This document shows, piece by piece, positions 12,501 to 27,500 of a DNA stretch of 64,000 bases (positions within the stretch are counted from its first letter, which is position 1; every line of letters begins with the position of its first letter). Both the position numbers and the translations under genes were made by a program. This stretch comes from Inia geoffrensis (taxonomy: Eukaryota > Chordata > Mammalia > Artiodactyla > Iniidae), in the NCBI GenBank assembly GCA_036417435.1, contig CM070903.1, forward strand, positions 60,860,001 to 60,924,000, in the 5' to 3' direction. The notes beneath the pieces are model-generated. The model worked only from the letters and a program-made list of their open reading frames with translations. It did no database searches and had not been told where the DNA came from.

Positions 12501-15500
12501 TCACTGCCAGTCCCTCTCAACCCCAGGTAAGTGAAGGGCTTCAAGGTTATCATGATTCTTCCTGTTGGTGTTACCCAAAGAAACCATGGTAACAGGTAGA
12601 GTTAGCATGTGATGTTGCCTTTGATCTTTCACAACATGAGTTATATTTGTACTTTTGGAATGTTGTTCATGTAACTGGGATTTTAGACACACCTTTAACC
12701 TTATCACTTGAATTGGTGTAAAATGGGAGGCATGAAGTATTTGCAGATGTTCCTTGGCTCAACCTTCATTCATAAAATTGTGGGCCTACTATGTACCAAG
12801 TACAGTGTTAGATTGTACTAGGTGCCAGGGATAGAAGGATGAAGAAGAGACAGGTGCAACTTCTGCCTTCACGGACCTTATAATCAGGATGGGGGTGGGG
12901 AGACAGAGAATGGAAGACCACCACTAAACAAATACAAAAATAATCAATTGATCTGAAAGTACAATAAAAATGAGACAGATTTTAATTTCTACAGTGTTAT
13001 GGGTAAAATTAATTAGTTTCTCCTGTCATTAAGAAAGAACTGGAATGCTGACAAAAATTATTAGAAGAATTAGATATTTGTGCTGTGCTCTCCATTAGGC
13101 CATAGTCATAAACAGACTAAATAGGTGAAAACTTTGATTGACTTAGGCTGCTTTTCTGGTGACACTTCTAGCTACCTTCCTTTCTCCTCTCATAGCTTCT
13201 GAAAGAGTGAAGTTTATGCAATAGCAAGTTTAAAACAGATTTATTTAATGTCCTGATATTTACTATAAGTCTTCTGTAGGCTGTAATGCAACTTTGTCAA
13301 AAATGGCCTTGGATATACGGTACTAAAACTGGGATTAACATATTACATGGATAATGTTGTAAATCTGTTACAACCACTTGTGAGCTGGTGAATATTTAAC
13401 AACTGGTTCTTAGAGTGAAAGCCCTGTTTTGTAGCGTTTGCCCATTTCTGCAGTGTAAATACCTCCACTCTGGCGGATTTCAAGCTGCCAGCATGACGTC
13501 ATTCAACACAGAGTTTGGAATCGATGTGCACAATCAGCTCCCCAGACCTGTAAGAGCCAACTCCAGCACACCTTGAAGAGTTAAATTTCCCATCAGTGAA
13601 AGCCTCCACAGTGCATATATGCTGCCACCCAGTGACAGAAGAGGACTACAGTCCCAGGATCCATTGCCCTCAGAGTATTAGCCACTTAATTCATGAAATA
13701 TTTGAAAGCACTAGTTACTAGGTGCAATGGGAGATATCTATATAGAAAGGGAGGGGAAAACTTGTACCCCAACTGCAGAAAGAGTACAGTCTAATAGTCC
13801 TGTCGAAAGCTATAATAAATATGATAGAAATATCATATTTATTTATTTATAAATATCATTTATTTATTTATAAATAAATAAATTTATTTATAAATATATC
13901 ATTATATTATTTATAAATAAATATAATAAAAATGTGTGAATGTCGTGATGTACTTTGTAGACTGAAAATCAGTGATGATTATATATTATAGCTTCTTTCT
14001 ATTTTAAAAAAGTATTAAACACTAAAGCCCAAATAATTTGTATATAAATCACAAACTAGAGTAAAATATACTTAAAGCAAACTCACGAAACAAAACAGAA
14101 ATTATTTGACATCTCTGAAGGTCTTACTTTACTCGTAACTGTTCCCATTTCGGCCTATATTTTATATCCTCTTCAACTGTAGGAAAAATTTTCTGTTCCT
14201 GTAAGTCCACCCAAACTACTGCACATACTCAGACAACCTGAATCACCACTGTCTGCCCCTACTCCTGTAGACAGAAGCAGGTTACAGAAACTGGATAGAT
14301 AATCAGGACACAAGATGGTGATTTTTAGCCTAAATTCCAGGCATTGCTTCGGATCCTTGTCACTTGCTTCCTTCTGGTAAAAGTGGATTCTCAAGGCAAG
14401 GGGTTTATTTATTTGGGGTTTATGGTAATTTAAAGGTAAAAAAACGTTTAGTAATACCTTGGTATACAGCTAAGGCTTTGGTAGATGTCTATAGCTTGCA
14501 CAAAACCAACTCCTAGAATATACAGGCATATATGTGATGCTCATTACTGCTAATAGTAACCATAATAATGCTTTTGAGTTACAAAGTATGGTTCCCCTAA
14601 GAACCATGAACGCCTCTTGGGAATTCCAGAGTATTCACCTTTGGAAGAGCCCTGTATTATATGTATTTGAATCAAGCTCCAAAATAAAAGCACAAAAATG
14701 GAGTGGCTTCTTGAGAGTGTTGCCATCTGTTACAAGGCATGAACAGACTTCCAAAAAGCAGCGTTAATGACACCCTTTAATCTTGAGATGATTTTTTTTC
14801 CCCATCAGAAGGCTTTGGATTGTTGAAAAAGTTCTATTTTGATTGCGCTGGTTCTCAGAATAAGGTTAATAAAGAGGATGTGGGAGTGCAAAATGAAGTT
14901 TTAATGGGTTTTGCTTCTCCTTTAAAGTGATAGATTTACTAAAGCCCTAGGATAGGGGTTTGCTTTGTTTGTTTTCCTCAACATTTTAATCATGTGTTTC
15001 ATGTCAAGCTTCTCAACCAGTTTCTATATTTATAACTACTGGGCAGAAGTCCCCTTTCTTCATTATTAGCAACATGTTTAAGGCTTAGAGTTAATCAATT
15101 TTTCCAGTGCATTGATAATCTAAGTAGGTAAATAGCATAACTTTTGTCTATTATAAATGTTTCCTTATTCTGATGACATTGGAGAAATACTTCTGCCCAA
15201 AATTGTGAACATATTTCAGGAGGCTAGATGGAGGGCTTGGTCTTTGAATCTAAATGTCGTCTCACTGTATCCCAGCCAGGAAATAGATTCTTTGGCAAGA
15301 AAGTCTAGGGGAAGGGTGGGTCTAGTGCTAATTCTTGCCTGTGGGAATGTGGTGAAGATTCTTGAAGAACAGGCTTATCTGCTTTTCAAGGAGGAGCTTC
15401 ATATTTCAAAATGACCCCACAGAGGCAAACCTTGTCTTTTGTCACATTTCACATATCTGTAATTCAAAGGGTTGGGGGCATCTTCTTAAGTCAAAATTAG

Positions 15501-18500
15501 AATGAAGTGTAGCAAAGTTTAGTTGAGAAGGAAAAACCATAAAAAATGATATGGCAATATTGTATGAAATGGCTCCTTTCTCTTGTTCGCTGCTGTGTTC
15601 CTAGTGCCTGAGCCCTGCACAAAGCATTTGCTCAATATGCAAGAGATGAATGGCTGACTGAATTACTGGAGGCTTACTGAGATTTACATCTGAACTTTGT
15701 GCTTAATATTTGAGGAAACCACCTTATTCATGGGAAAATAGCTTGAGTTTTTGACCGTAAACATTTCTTAACGTTAACAAATCCTGTCTTTCTTTTTTTT
15801 TATTCTTAGTATTTTCTATACAAATTTCCTGAAGATGTGGACTCTGTTATCATTAAAGTTGTGTCTGAAATGGCTTATCCATGCTCTGTTGTCTCAGTCC
15901 AGAATATCATGGTGAGTCTTCATAACCTGTCAACCTTCTGATATGGAGTACTATATTGTCCCAGGATAGATGAGAGAGAAGGGTGACCACCATGTCGTCC
16001 TCATACTACATATTCCTGATGAAACTGCTAAATAATAAAAACAGTATCTTGTGTACACAAGTGGGCAGTCTGTGTTTGTAGACATTGATCTGGGGAGATA
16101 GAGAGCAGTTGACTCCTTACCAAAATAAACAAAGGAAGGAAGGGAGTGAGGGAGGATTATGACAGAGAACGAGGAAGGCCAACTTGTGGGCTGCACAAGA
16201 AAGACAGAAACCTGTTTGCTCTATTTTTTAAAATTTTTATTGTGTCATTAGGCCCTTTCTGTTTCATAAGGTGTTAAATAAAAAATGGGAAAGGTGTGAT
16301 ACACTTTAAGATGATCTTTTCAGTTCTCTTTGATATCAAGTGACGTTGACTTCAGAGGACAAGGCACCAAGTTTTAGGAGGACTATTTCATGACTGTTCT
16401 GGGGGAAAACTCTTCATGGTTTCTGGCTCAGTAGGGACCCCCTCCCCTGTGATCCAGGTGGCATGTGTGCTATGTATACTATGACATTAGTGATGCTTTC
16501 CTTTTTTATCCCTCATGCATGTTACAGTGCCCAGTGTATGATCTCGACCACAATGTAGAATTTAATGGTGTCTATCAGTCCATGACCAAGAAAGCTGCCA
16601 TCACACTACAGGTGAGACATCGCTTCTGTGGTTGTTATTGTCAATGACAGTGCACAGTTTATAATCAGATTACCTACTGGACCAGTCAGGTTACCTGCTG
16701 GACTTAGAAAAACCTAAGGGATTACCGCTCACTGTGTATCTTGAATCTCTTTCCTTTCTGATTGATTTTAAAACAAAGATTGCTACACCTGAAATCAAAG
16801 CCTTGGTGATAGTAGACAGTGCTACTCTGCCAGGTGCTCCGTTCCCCTTGGGGAATCTTGGGAACCTGTGATGCAGTGGGACATGTGTCTTGACAGATTG
16901 CTTAGAGAAGTAAGGGTAAAAGATTCCAATCTACCCAATGGGGGATGCTGGTTTAGGGTAAAGTTTATCTGATCCATTTAAAACAACTAAACATATTCTA
17001 CTAAAACAATACTTTAAATCAACTATCCTTCAATTGAAAAAAAAACATATTGTAACCAAAACATAACTTCAACTCTGGACAGAATGGACAGGTTCAAAGG
17101 AATATGAACCACATTTGTGCAGAAGTTTGCCCTTTTGGTATGATAATTAAATTATTATTTCAATGGTAATTTTATAGCAAAAATGTACAGACATCATGTC
17201 AGCATATTTTCAAAGAGATTCTGTCCCTGGCTTTAGAGCGGTACTTACTTGGAGTACCTGCAATTTGATCTGTTCTCTAGGTAAGGAGATACTATTTATT
17301 GAATAGCAGGCCATGAATGAGGAGAGGTTAATTATAATTTAGCTATCAGACCAAAAAACTTCTATTAGTCAGGCTTTTATTTTTAATGTCTCAGATTCGA
17401 TATCTCAAATATCTGTTCTTATTTTTAGTATTTTTTTTCCTTAGCACATCAGCATTATGTGGTCCCAAATTTAAAAAGACAAAAAATAACCATAGTAGGA
17501 AACTCAGATTTTACATCATCTGGACACTAAATTAATGAAGTGCAAATCATATCAGTACATTCCTACTTTCAATATGTTTGGCAATAAGTTATTACTTCTC
17601 TTTTGGACCCATGATTCAGTACTGGGCCATTTTCTCAGTGGGTTAAACATAATATCAGAAATTTGGGGATAATAAAAAAATCAGGGTTGTATAAATATAC
17701 TGGACCTTAAAGATTATCTTGTCAACCATGCTTCATTCATGGATAAGGAACTGGGACACAGAGAAGCCCACTTAGAGAAAGTCAAAGCCAGGACTGTAAC
17801 CCAGGTCTCCTGACTTGAGTCTTTGCTTCCCTAACATAAATTGTTTATTTAACTGCTGACTGTGTGACTTTTAGGAAAGTCATTTATCACTAAATTTTAA
17901 AATAATAAAAACTTAATATAGTGAAGCTAAAACTGCCCTAAAAATAAAGTTTATTCAAGAATTTAACATACAAGTATGAATTACTAAACATAGACTGTTG
18001 ACATATATTTTATATGGGGTCTACTACAATTCTAAGCACTCAAGTAGGCACCGGACAGGTTGAAATCAGAACAGTCTATTTACATAATTTCTTGGATATA
18101 ACAATTATTTTATTATGGATAACCTGGAGTAGATCATGGGAATGTGAGAGTCCTTTCTAAGGAGTTAGGGAACAGAGGTGAACTTTACTTTTCTTATCTT
18201 TCCTCTTTCTTTTTGCCCCCACCATTATGGACTTTCTCCCTTCCTCTCCCTATCTTTATGTCTTGCGCAGAAGAAGGATTTTCCAGGTGAGCAGTTCTAT
18301 GTGGTGTTTGTGATAAAGCCTGAAGATTATGCCTGTGGAGGATCTTTCTTCATCCAGGGTAAGCAACAGTGAGGAGTATTTGTCTACTTGGAAAAACCTA
18401 ACAGAATGGAATGGAAAGGAAGCCAAAAGCTCATTTTGGCCCCTTCTGGCCCCTTCCAACCATCTCTAGGTCCCACTAAGTGAGGGTCAGTAGCAGTGGC

Positions 18501-21500
18501 TTGGCAAGGCAGTCTGAGACATACATAAGAAAAAATAAAGGGAAGAAAAGAATAAATCTCAAGATATTATTGATACTACAAAATGCCATTTAGTGCCTGA
18601 ATCTTTTCAAAGTCTTGTACTCCCTCAGTTGGCCCAGTTGGCCCAGTTCACTCAGTTGGCCCTTTACTCAACAAATATTTACTACCATGAAGTAATGATC
18701 TTATACAGCAGATCGAGGTCCATTTTCAAAGATCATTTTGGTAGCAAGCAGTAATGGAGCCACTTATATTTATCAGTAGTCATCATTTCCCCCAGGAAAA
18801 TTCAGAGTTCTCAATTCCCATTGCCAAAATCGTACCTTTCAAGAGAGTAAGTGAGCAAAGTAGGGCAACTTATCCCAATGGCAGGGGTTATGTCAGCTCT
18901 TAGGCATAGTACAAGTGGTTATGGGCAACTACCCACTAACTACCACGAGAATGGAATAGGCTGTTGATTGAAAACACAGACCCTCCAGCAGCTGATAGGC
19001 CATATGTGATCAACACGAAAAGTGTTTACTGTTGAGTGTAACATCATTCCCTCAGTATTTAGGTGAATTTTCTTCTAATATATTCTTTAATCTCTTAATT
19101 ACATAGCTCTAGAGTTTTGCCAACATCCAATGTTCTCGGTAAACTGTAAGTCCTTTGATGGCCATATAAGAAAAAAACAAATTCTCACTGCCTAGAAAAA
19201 TGCAAACCAACAGTGCAAGAGGGTTCCCCTTTCTCCACACCCTCTCCAGCATTTATTGTTTGTAGATTTTTTGATGATGGTCATTCTGACCAATGTGAGG
19301 TGATAGCTCATTGCAGTTTGATTTGCATTTCTCTAATGGTTAGTGATGTTGAGCATCCTTTCACATGTTTGTTGGCAATCTGTATATCTTCTTTGGGGAA
19401 ATGTCTATTTAGGTCTTCTGCCCATTTTTGGATTGGGTTGTTTGTTTTTTTGATATTGAGCTGCATGAGCTGCTTTTATATTTTGGAGATTAATCCTTTG
19501 TCAGTTGCTTCATTTGCAAATATTTTCTCCCATTCTGAGTGTTGTCTTTTTGTCTTGTTTATGGTTTCCTTTGCTGTGCAAAAACTTTTAAGTTTCATTA
19601 GGTGGGAATGTAAATTGATACAGCCACTATGGAGAACAGTATGGAGGTTCCTTAAAAAACCAGAAACAGAGCTACCATACAACCCAGCAATCCCACTACT
19701 GGGCATATACCCTGAGAAAACCATAATTCAAAAAGAAACATGTACCACAATGTTCATTGCAGCACTATTTACAATAGCCAGGACATGGAAGCAACCTAAG
19801 TGTCCCTCAACAGATGAACGGATAAAGAAGATGCAGCACACATATACAGTGGAATATCACTCAGCCATAAAAAGGAATGAAATTGAGCTATTTGTAGTGA
19901 GGTGGATGGACCTAGAGTCTGCCACACAGAGTGAAGTAAGTCAGAAAGAGAAAAACAAATACCGTATGCTAACACATATACGTGGAATCTAAAAAAAACC
20001 AAAACAATGGTTCTGATGAACCTAGGGGCAGAACAGGAATAAAGACACAGACATAGAGAATGGACTTGAGGACATGGGGAGGGGGAAGGGTAAGCTGGGA
20101 CGAAGTGAGAGAGTAGCATTGACGTATATATACTACCAAATGTAAAATAGATAGCTAGTCGGAAGCAGCTCCATAGCACAGGGAGATCAGCTCAGTGCTT
20201 TATGACCACCTAGAGGGGTGGGATAGGGAGGGTAGAAGGGAGGCGCAAGAGGCAGGAGATATGGGAATATATGTATACATATAGCTGATTCACTTTGTTA
20301 TACAGCAGAAACTAACACAACATTGTAAAGCAATTATACTCCAATAAAGATGTTTAAAAAAAAAAAAAGAAAAATGCAGACCAAAAATGTAGTAGCTCTC
20401 TATTTTTGCGGCTGTTTTCTTCAGATGTCTGTGGCATATTGAGCCATATGATAACAGGAGAAGGGTCAAGCCTTCTTCATTCAAGAAAGGAGGCTGCATT
20501 CTCATTTGACTCACTGAGTGCTACCAAAATGCACCCAAACAAAGGCCAAGTTGAAAGTTTTAACCAAAAAGCGTATTAGACAGTTTGAAGTAGTTCTTGC
20601 TAAAAGAAAATTCATCAACCAGAGTTAATTCTGGACAGTTTTTAAACAACTGTTCAGATCAGAGACCAGGAACCTAGTATCTGATCCATTGTGCTTTGTT
20701 CTTTTTTACCAGAAAAGGAGAACCACACCTGGAATCTACAACGTGCAAAGAACCTTAAAGTGACCATTGTTCCTTCCATTAAAGGTCAGTCTTGTTACTA
20801 AGATTCAGTGGAGAGATTCCTATGTCAGGAAGGCAGTCATGTCATTCAATGCTAATGTCATCCTTCCAGAGAAACATCATAAGAAAACTAATGTTTACCT
20901 TAGAGATAGAAGAGAGTATCAAAGCATTTTGTTAAATCCTTTGCAGGAAGAAAGGGAAGTCAGTTATGAAGTTGTATACAGGAAGTCCCTTCCCAGTTTC
21001 CCTGAGGAAGTCATCACTGTGAAAGGCAGCCATTTATGGATGATGTCTGGGTGACCTCCAATAGCTTTGCTGCTTTGAGTGGAATTATCTTAGGATTTAA
21101 GAATGAGTGTGATGCAGATGGGCCCATGAAGCTGTCCTGTCCCAAACATGGTCCTCTCTTCTCTTGAGGACATCCTGACCAAAGCTGTTTCTCTTCCCTC
21201 AGGATCTGTTTATGTGAGATCCATTCTTCTCAGTTTCCTCATCTTCTTCTCCTTCTACTTGGGATGCCTGTTTGTTGCATTTGTTCATTATATCAGGTAT
21301 GTCAAGAGTTTCAAGAAATGTCAACCCCCTTCACCTGTCTCTGCTTAGTGATTAGCACATTAGATTTTAGAGCCATATTAACTGGATTCGAATCTACCTT
21401 AGCCACAAACTGTGTGATCTTGGGCAAGTTACTTAAACTTTCTGTGCTTAAGTTCCTTCATCTGTAAAATGAGATAATAATTTACCTCATAGAACAGTAT

Positions 21501-24500
21501 AACTGCAGTGTTTACGTCAATGTCCTGCTCAGAGTAAGTGCTGATAGTGTTAGCTATTTTCATAGTTAATGAAACTTCAACAGAAAGATAGCTTGGGTAA
21601 TTTTTAGACCAGAAATACTCAATGTAGGTCCTATGGAATGTAGGAAATGAGTTCTACCTAACATGGAGATTTAGAAATAGCTTTAAACATTCCATCAAAA
21701 AGTGCAATCAATGCCTAAAATAAATATTGAGGTATTATAAGTAGCAGGAGTAATAAATATGCTTTGACACTACATTACCAGGTGCTTTCTTACTGTTGTA
21801 GCATCAGTTTTACAGTAAAATGTTCCTCGAGAGAAAAAAAGGAGATAATCATGCTGTAATTTGGAAATTTCCCTTCCCAAGAGTTTGGAGCCCCCAGTGA
21901 AAAGAGCACCAGTCTTTCCTTGTATCTCAGAGCAGGCCTGAACCTTAAGAATTCCATAGCTTGTCATGGTCTCTGTAAAACAATTACAAAGGAATGGCAG
22001 GAGGTATAATAAACAAATTTTCTCTCTCCTCTTGAGCATGTAAAGAAAACAAAGCCAGTATAGAGTTTTCAGATTAATGGGCAAGATTAGTCTCATCTGG
22101 AGAAAAACCTCAAGGCTACCACAGTGATACAACTATCTCCGTGATACAGGCCTACCTCTGACTCAAAAAATAACTCCCTTCTGTGACTTTTATGAAGCTT
22201 TGCAATTGAGAAACTGACTTCAAAAACCCACTGACCACATCTGGGACAATTTGAGAACCAAAACAATTAAGGAGAATACTGAATTATAAACCATTGAGAA
22301 AAATAGAAATTCATGAATCCATATCAGTAAGGGAAGAAAGGAAGGGAGAAAAGGAGGGAGGAAGGAAGGAGGGAAAGAAAGACCAAAATACTTACAGATA
22401 CACATTTAATAAACTCAACAAAACTACTAAAATAGATACACATTAGGGACAGGACCCATTAGCAAATACTGACCTAGAAGGGAGGACTCTTGCCTACAGC
22501 AGAACACCAAACACTGACTGGTAAATAAGGAGAGAGTGCTGGAATTGGAAAATCATCATTTTGCATAGATCAGGTTAAGAATCATCAATGAATACTAAAA
22601 CTAGCAGGAAAATCTGATGAGGATCAACATATTTGCATGGCCTTAAGTGTATCCCCACAAATCGCTTAGTAGTTGTAAGGGAAAAAGTAGTAACTATACA
22701 GTGGAGAAATTAGACTGTTGACAGGGTGATAACAAATATGACCAAGGGAAAGTTGGACACTCTGTGCCTCCAGATGTGATGCCCTGAGAAGGAAATAGCA
22801 TCACTTATGCAGTATTCCAGCCAGAAATGCACATTTTTAATATAATCCTGAGGAAAAAATTAGACAAACTCAAAATGATGAACATTCTATTAAAATGTAT
22901 CACGAAAGACAAAAAAATAGCTATGGAAATGTTCCAGATTGAGGGACACTAAATATATGTGACCACTAAAGACAATATTTGATCTCAGACTGGTTCTTTT
23001 ACTAGAAGAAAAATATGCTATAAAGGACATTATTGGGTCAATTGAGAAAACTGTAAAACAGACAGCAGATTAGATAAGATTATCATATCGATGTTAAATG
23101 TGCTGAAGTTGGCAACTACACTGTGGTTATGGAAGAGAGTATCTTTATTCTTCGGAAATATTTAGGCACAAAAGTTCATGACATATGAACTTACTTTCAA
23201 ATGGTTCAGAAAAAAATTTTTTATGTATACATGTATATGAAAACACACATATACACCCAGAGACAGAATGAGAAAGCAAAGGGGGTAATACGCTAACAAT
23301 AAGTGAATCTAGGTAACGATACATGGGTATTCTATATTCTATTCTTATTCTTACAGCTTCTCTATAAATGTGAAATTATTTTCAAATAAAAAATTAAAAA
23401 CAAAAATTCCAGTCTACAGGCAAATATTATACCTGGAAAGTATACATACATTAACTGGTTATCAGCTCATTAATTTATCAGATCATAATCACTAACACTG
23501 AACAAGTACTTATTCTTTGCCAGGCACTCTGAGTAGACTATCTCATCTAAAGCCCCACAACAAGTAGTAGTATTATCATTATTTGACAGTTCAGGAAATT
23601 GAGGCATTCAGAGGTTAAGCAGTTTGACCAAGAATTCACTGCCTGGGTTCGAACCCAGGCAGCCTGGCTCCAGAGCCTTAGCTCTTAAGCAGCCCAGACA
23701 AGATGGGTCTGGAGTGGTCAGGGCATGTGAAGGAGGGCAGTCCTAATCAAGGAAACCAGGTCAAAAACCTGGAACCCCAGCATGAATTTGATTGAAAAGG
23801 TGTCCGAAAAGCTGCCAATTTTGACTCAGATGAGTTACAGCATCATGGGAAAAGAAGTTCATCTTTTCTGCCTCTCTTAGGAAGGCTGTCTCTACCGCTG
23901 ATGTTTTAGATTTTAGAAAATAGGTTTCACCTCTTTAGTTACCTAGCAGACATAACCAGTGTACAAAGCAGACAAAAATTAATAGCTGGATATCAATCTC
24001 TCTAAAGTTGTTATTCAGCCTGCTGAAGCGAGCACAGTTTTTGAAAGTTGTGGCGTAAGTCTCTGTTGAAACCTCTGGCTGCCAGATTACTGTGCTACTG
24101 CCAACTGTACAAGCATAGATTCTTTCCAAATATAGGCAAACTGAAAATAGAAATCTGGAGACAGAAGAACTACTTGGCATCTAAATAGGGGAATAAACTG
24201 AGAGAAAATGCTAATAGAACTCTTCCTTCATTGAACTAAGCAGAAATAACAAAGTTTTCTACAAAACCAAGTGAAGCCAGCCAGTCCTGGAGCAGAATGC
24301 CAATTGCTTGTTGAGCCCCCTGTTCTTTATTACTAATATATGTGGGGTTCGCAGTACATGCTATGAGATCAGGATGAAAACAATGATTAGAGACATGGCT
24401 CCTGTCCTCAGGGAGCTAAGAATTCAAAGTGTTTTTATGCTATTTTTTTGTTTGTTTGTTTGTTTTTATGTTTTTTGGCTCAACCCTAAATTCCATTCCC

Positions 24501-27500
24501 CTCCCCACCCCCCAGCTCCAATTCATTCAGCAGGTATTTATGGAGCCCCTGCAATGACCCCCTGGGTCAAGCACTACATACATGTCTTTTTTTTTTCTTT
24601 AATTATATTATATCTACATCACTTTTTTAAAATTTATTTTATGAATTTATTTTTGGCTGCATTGGGTCTTCGTTGCTGCGCGGGGGCTTTCTCTAGCTGC
24701 GGCAGGCAGGGGCTACTCTGTTGCGGTGCGCGTGCTTCTCATTGCAGTGGCTTCTCTTGTTGTGGAGCACAGGCTCTAGGCGCACGGGCTTCAGTAGTTG
24801 TGCCTCACGGGCTCTAGAGCACAGGCTCAGTAGTTGTGGCGCACGGGCTTAGTTGCTCCAAGGCATGTGGAATCTTCCTGGGCCAGGGCTCGACCCCGTG
24901 TCCCCTGCATTGGCAGGCAGATTCTTAACCACTGTGCCACCAGAGAAGCCCTGCATACATGTCTTTTATTCCTTCCTCTCAGTCACCCTGCCAGATGTTG
25001 AGTTCAAACTACATGATCCTGATTACTCGTTCTTCCCTTGATTCCTGTATTAGTTATCTATTGCCACAATAATGCTGCATAAAAATCAACCATAAAAACT
25101 CCAAAAACTCCAACCATAAAAACTCCAATACATATTTACATTTGCCCACAAATCTATGGGTCAGCTGGATGATTCTGCTAATCTGGACTAGGCTCAGAGA
25201 TCTCAGCTGGGTGTGGTCATAGAGTGAAATCAACTGGCAGGTCAGAGAAGAGCTGGCTTTTCTAGACTGGCCTCAGCTGTACTTTGCCTCTCATCCTCCA
25301 GCAGCCTAGCCCTGGTTTATTGTATCTCCAAGAGAGATAGCAGAAGAATGCAAGTCTTCCTTAAGATGGAGGTTCAAAAGTGGCATGATATCAATTCCCC
25401 CTCTTTCTACTGGCCAAAACAAGTGATAAGGCCAGTCCAGCTGCAAGAGGTAAAGATACAGACTCCACTTTTGATTGAAGGAGCTAGATACAAGATGAGG
25501 TATAGCCATTTTTCAATCAATCTAGCATAGGTCTCATTTACTCTTTTTTTGTTTGCTCACTGGATACTGCCTGCCTCACCCTAGCTTTGTAAATCATTTA
25601 ACTCCTCTAATGAAGAACTTTATCAGCTCCAAAACCTAGGGCAAATGTGGTTAAAGCCTGTTAATACAAACACAGTCCAAACACATCATCTTTTATGAGT
25701 TCATATAATTGCTTGCTAGTTAATATCACTAAAATTGTTTTTTTAAAGGGACTTCCCTAGAGCCTCATTTGCCAGCTAGAACAGTCAGACCCAATTGTAA
25801 CTGCTCTCCTTAACGATATGCTTTGTTCACTCAACAAATATTTAGTTATCATTTCTTGGGTGCCAGGCCCTGTCCCAAACGTTAGTGATACAGTGGTGAA
25901 CAAGACAGTCTAGATCCCTGCTCTAATAGAGCTTATACTGTACAAAGGAAAAACATATAAGCAAGCAAGCAAGCAATTAATAAAGAAAATAATTTCAGCT
26001 AGTGACAGGAGAACAAACACAGTGGTGGGACAGAGAATGATTGGACTGGGGAAGTTACTTTAGATTTGATTTGTTCAGCAGGGAAGACCTCTCAAAACCA
26101 AGACCTGAATGGCAAGTAGGAGCCAGCCATGTGAGGATTTGGGGAGAGAGTGGCCCAGGCAGAGAACAAGAGCAAAAGCCCTGAGGCAGGGATGGGTTTG
26201 CTGTGTCTAGGAATGAAAGAGGTATGAAGAGAAGTCCTTCCACCAAACATACAAGGATAAGGGATGTGCAACTTCTAGAGCCCCCATTTGGAAATAATCA
26301 AGAACATGTACCAAAGCACAGGCACATATAGTCCCCAACTTTTCTCCCTTCTCCCCCAACTCCAACTTCATGTCCAAAAGGGAGCCTCATTTGGGGGGAA
26401 GAGAGCAATTCACATTTTAATGTTTGATAGACGTTTACATTTGATACGCCCAGTTTTTAAAATAATGACTTTATTAAGACATAACTCATAGACCATAAAA
26501 TTCACCCCCCTTTAAAAATTCAGTGGTTTTAGTATATTCACAGTTGCACAACCATCACCACTATCTAATTTTCATCACCTCCAAAAAGAAACCCTGAGTT
26601 TATCAAGATTATAGGATACAAGATCAATATACAGAAATCAATTGTATTTCTATACACTGGCAGTGCACGATTCAAACACGAGATTAAGAAAATAATTCTA
26701 TTTACAATAGCATCAAAAATAATAGAGTACTGGGCTTCCCTGGTGGTGCAGTGGTTGAGAGTCTGCCTGCCAATGCAGGGGACACGGGTTCGTGCCCCAG
26801 TCCGGGAAGATCCCACATGCTGCGAGGCGGTTAGGTCCGTGAGCCACGGCTGCTGAGCCTGCGCGTAAGGAGCCTGTGCTCCGCAACCGGAGAGGCCACC
26901 ACAGTGAGAGGCCCGCGTAACGCAAAAAAAAAAAAAAAAAAAGAGTACTTAAGAAAAAATTTAAGAAATTAAATATGACTTGTGCATTGAAAACTACAAA
27001 ACATCCTTGAAAGAACTTAAAGAGAACCTAAATATATGAAAAGACATCCTGTGTTCACAGATTGAAAGACTTAATATTATTAAGATGGTATAGTAGACAG
27101 AATAATGGCCCCCCCCAAAATGCTCATGTTCTAATATTCAGAACCTGTGAATATGTTATTTTACATGGCAAAAGAGATTTTGCAGATGTGATAAAATTAT
27201 GGAGATTATCCTGGATTATCTGTGTGGGTATAATGTAATCACAAGGGTCCTTATAAGAGGGAGGCAAGAGAATCAAAGACAGAAGGAGGTGTGATGAGGG
27301 AAGCAGAGGTTGGAGTAATACATTTGAAGATGGGGGAAGGGGCCATGACTTAAGGAATGCAGGCCACGTCTAGAAGTTGGAAAAGGCAAAGAAATGGATC
27401 CTCCCCTGGATTCTCCAGAATGAATACAGCCCTGCTGATATCTTGATTTTGGCCATATAAGACTCATTTTAGAATTGACATACAGAACTGAAGATAATAA

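Noticed and set aside
19213..19992. A 259-codon frame, the longest in the window, as a gene
   Set aside because: It crosses the inversion junction of a twin-primed L1. The second half is the ORF2 C-terminus ([18 protein letters not shown]); the first half is antisense ORF2.
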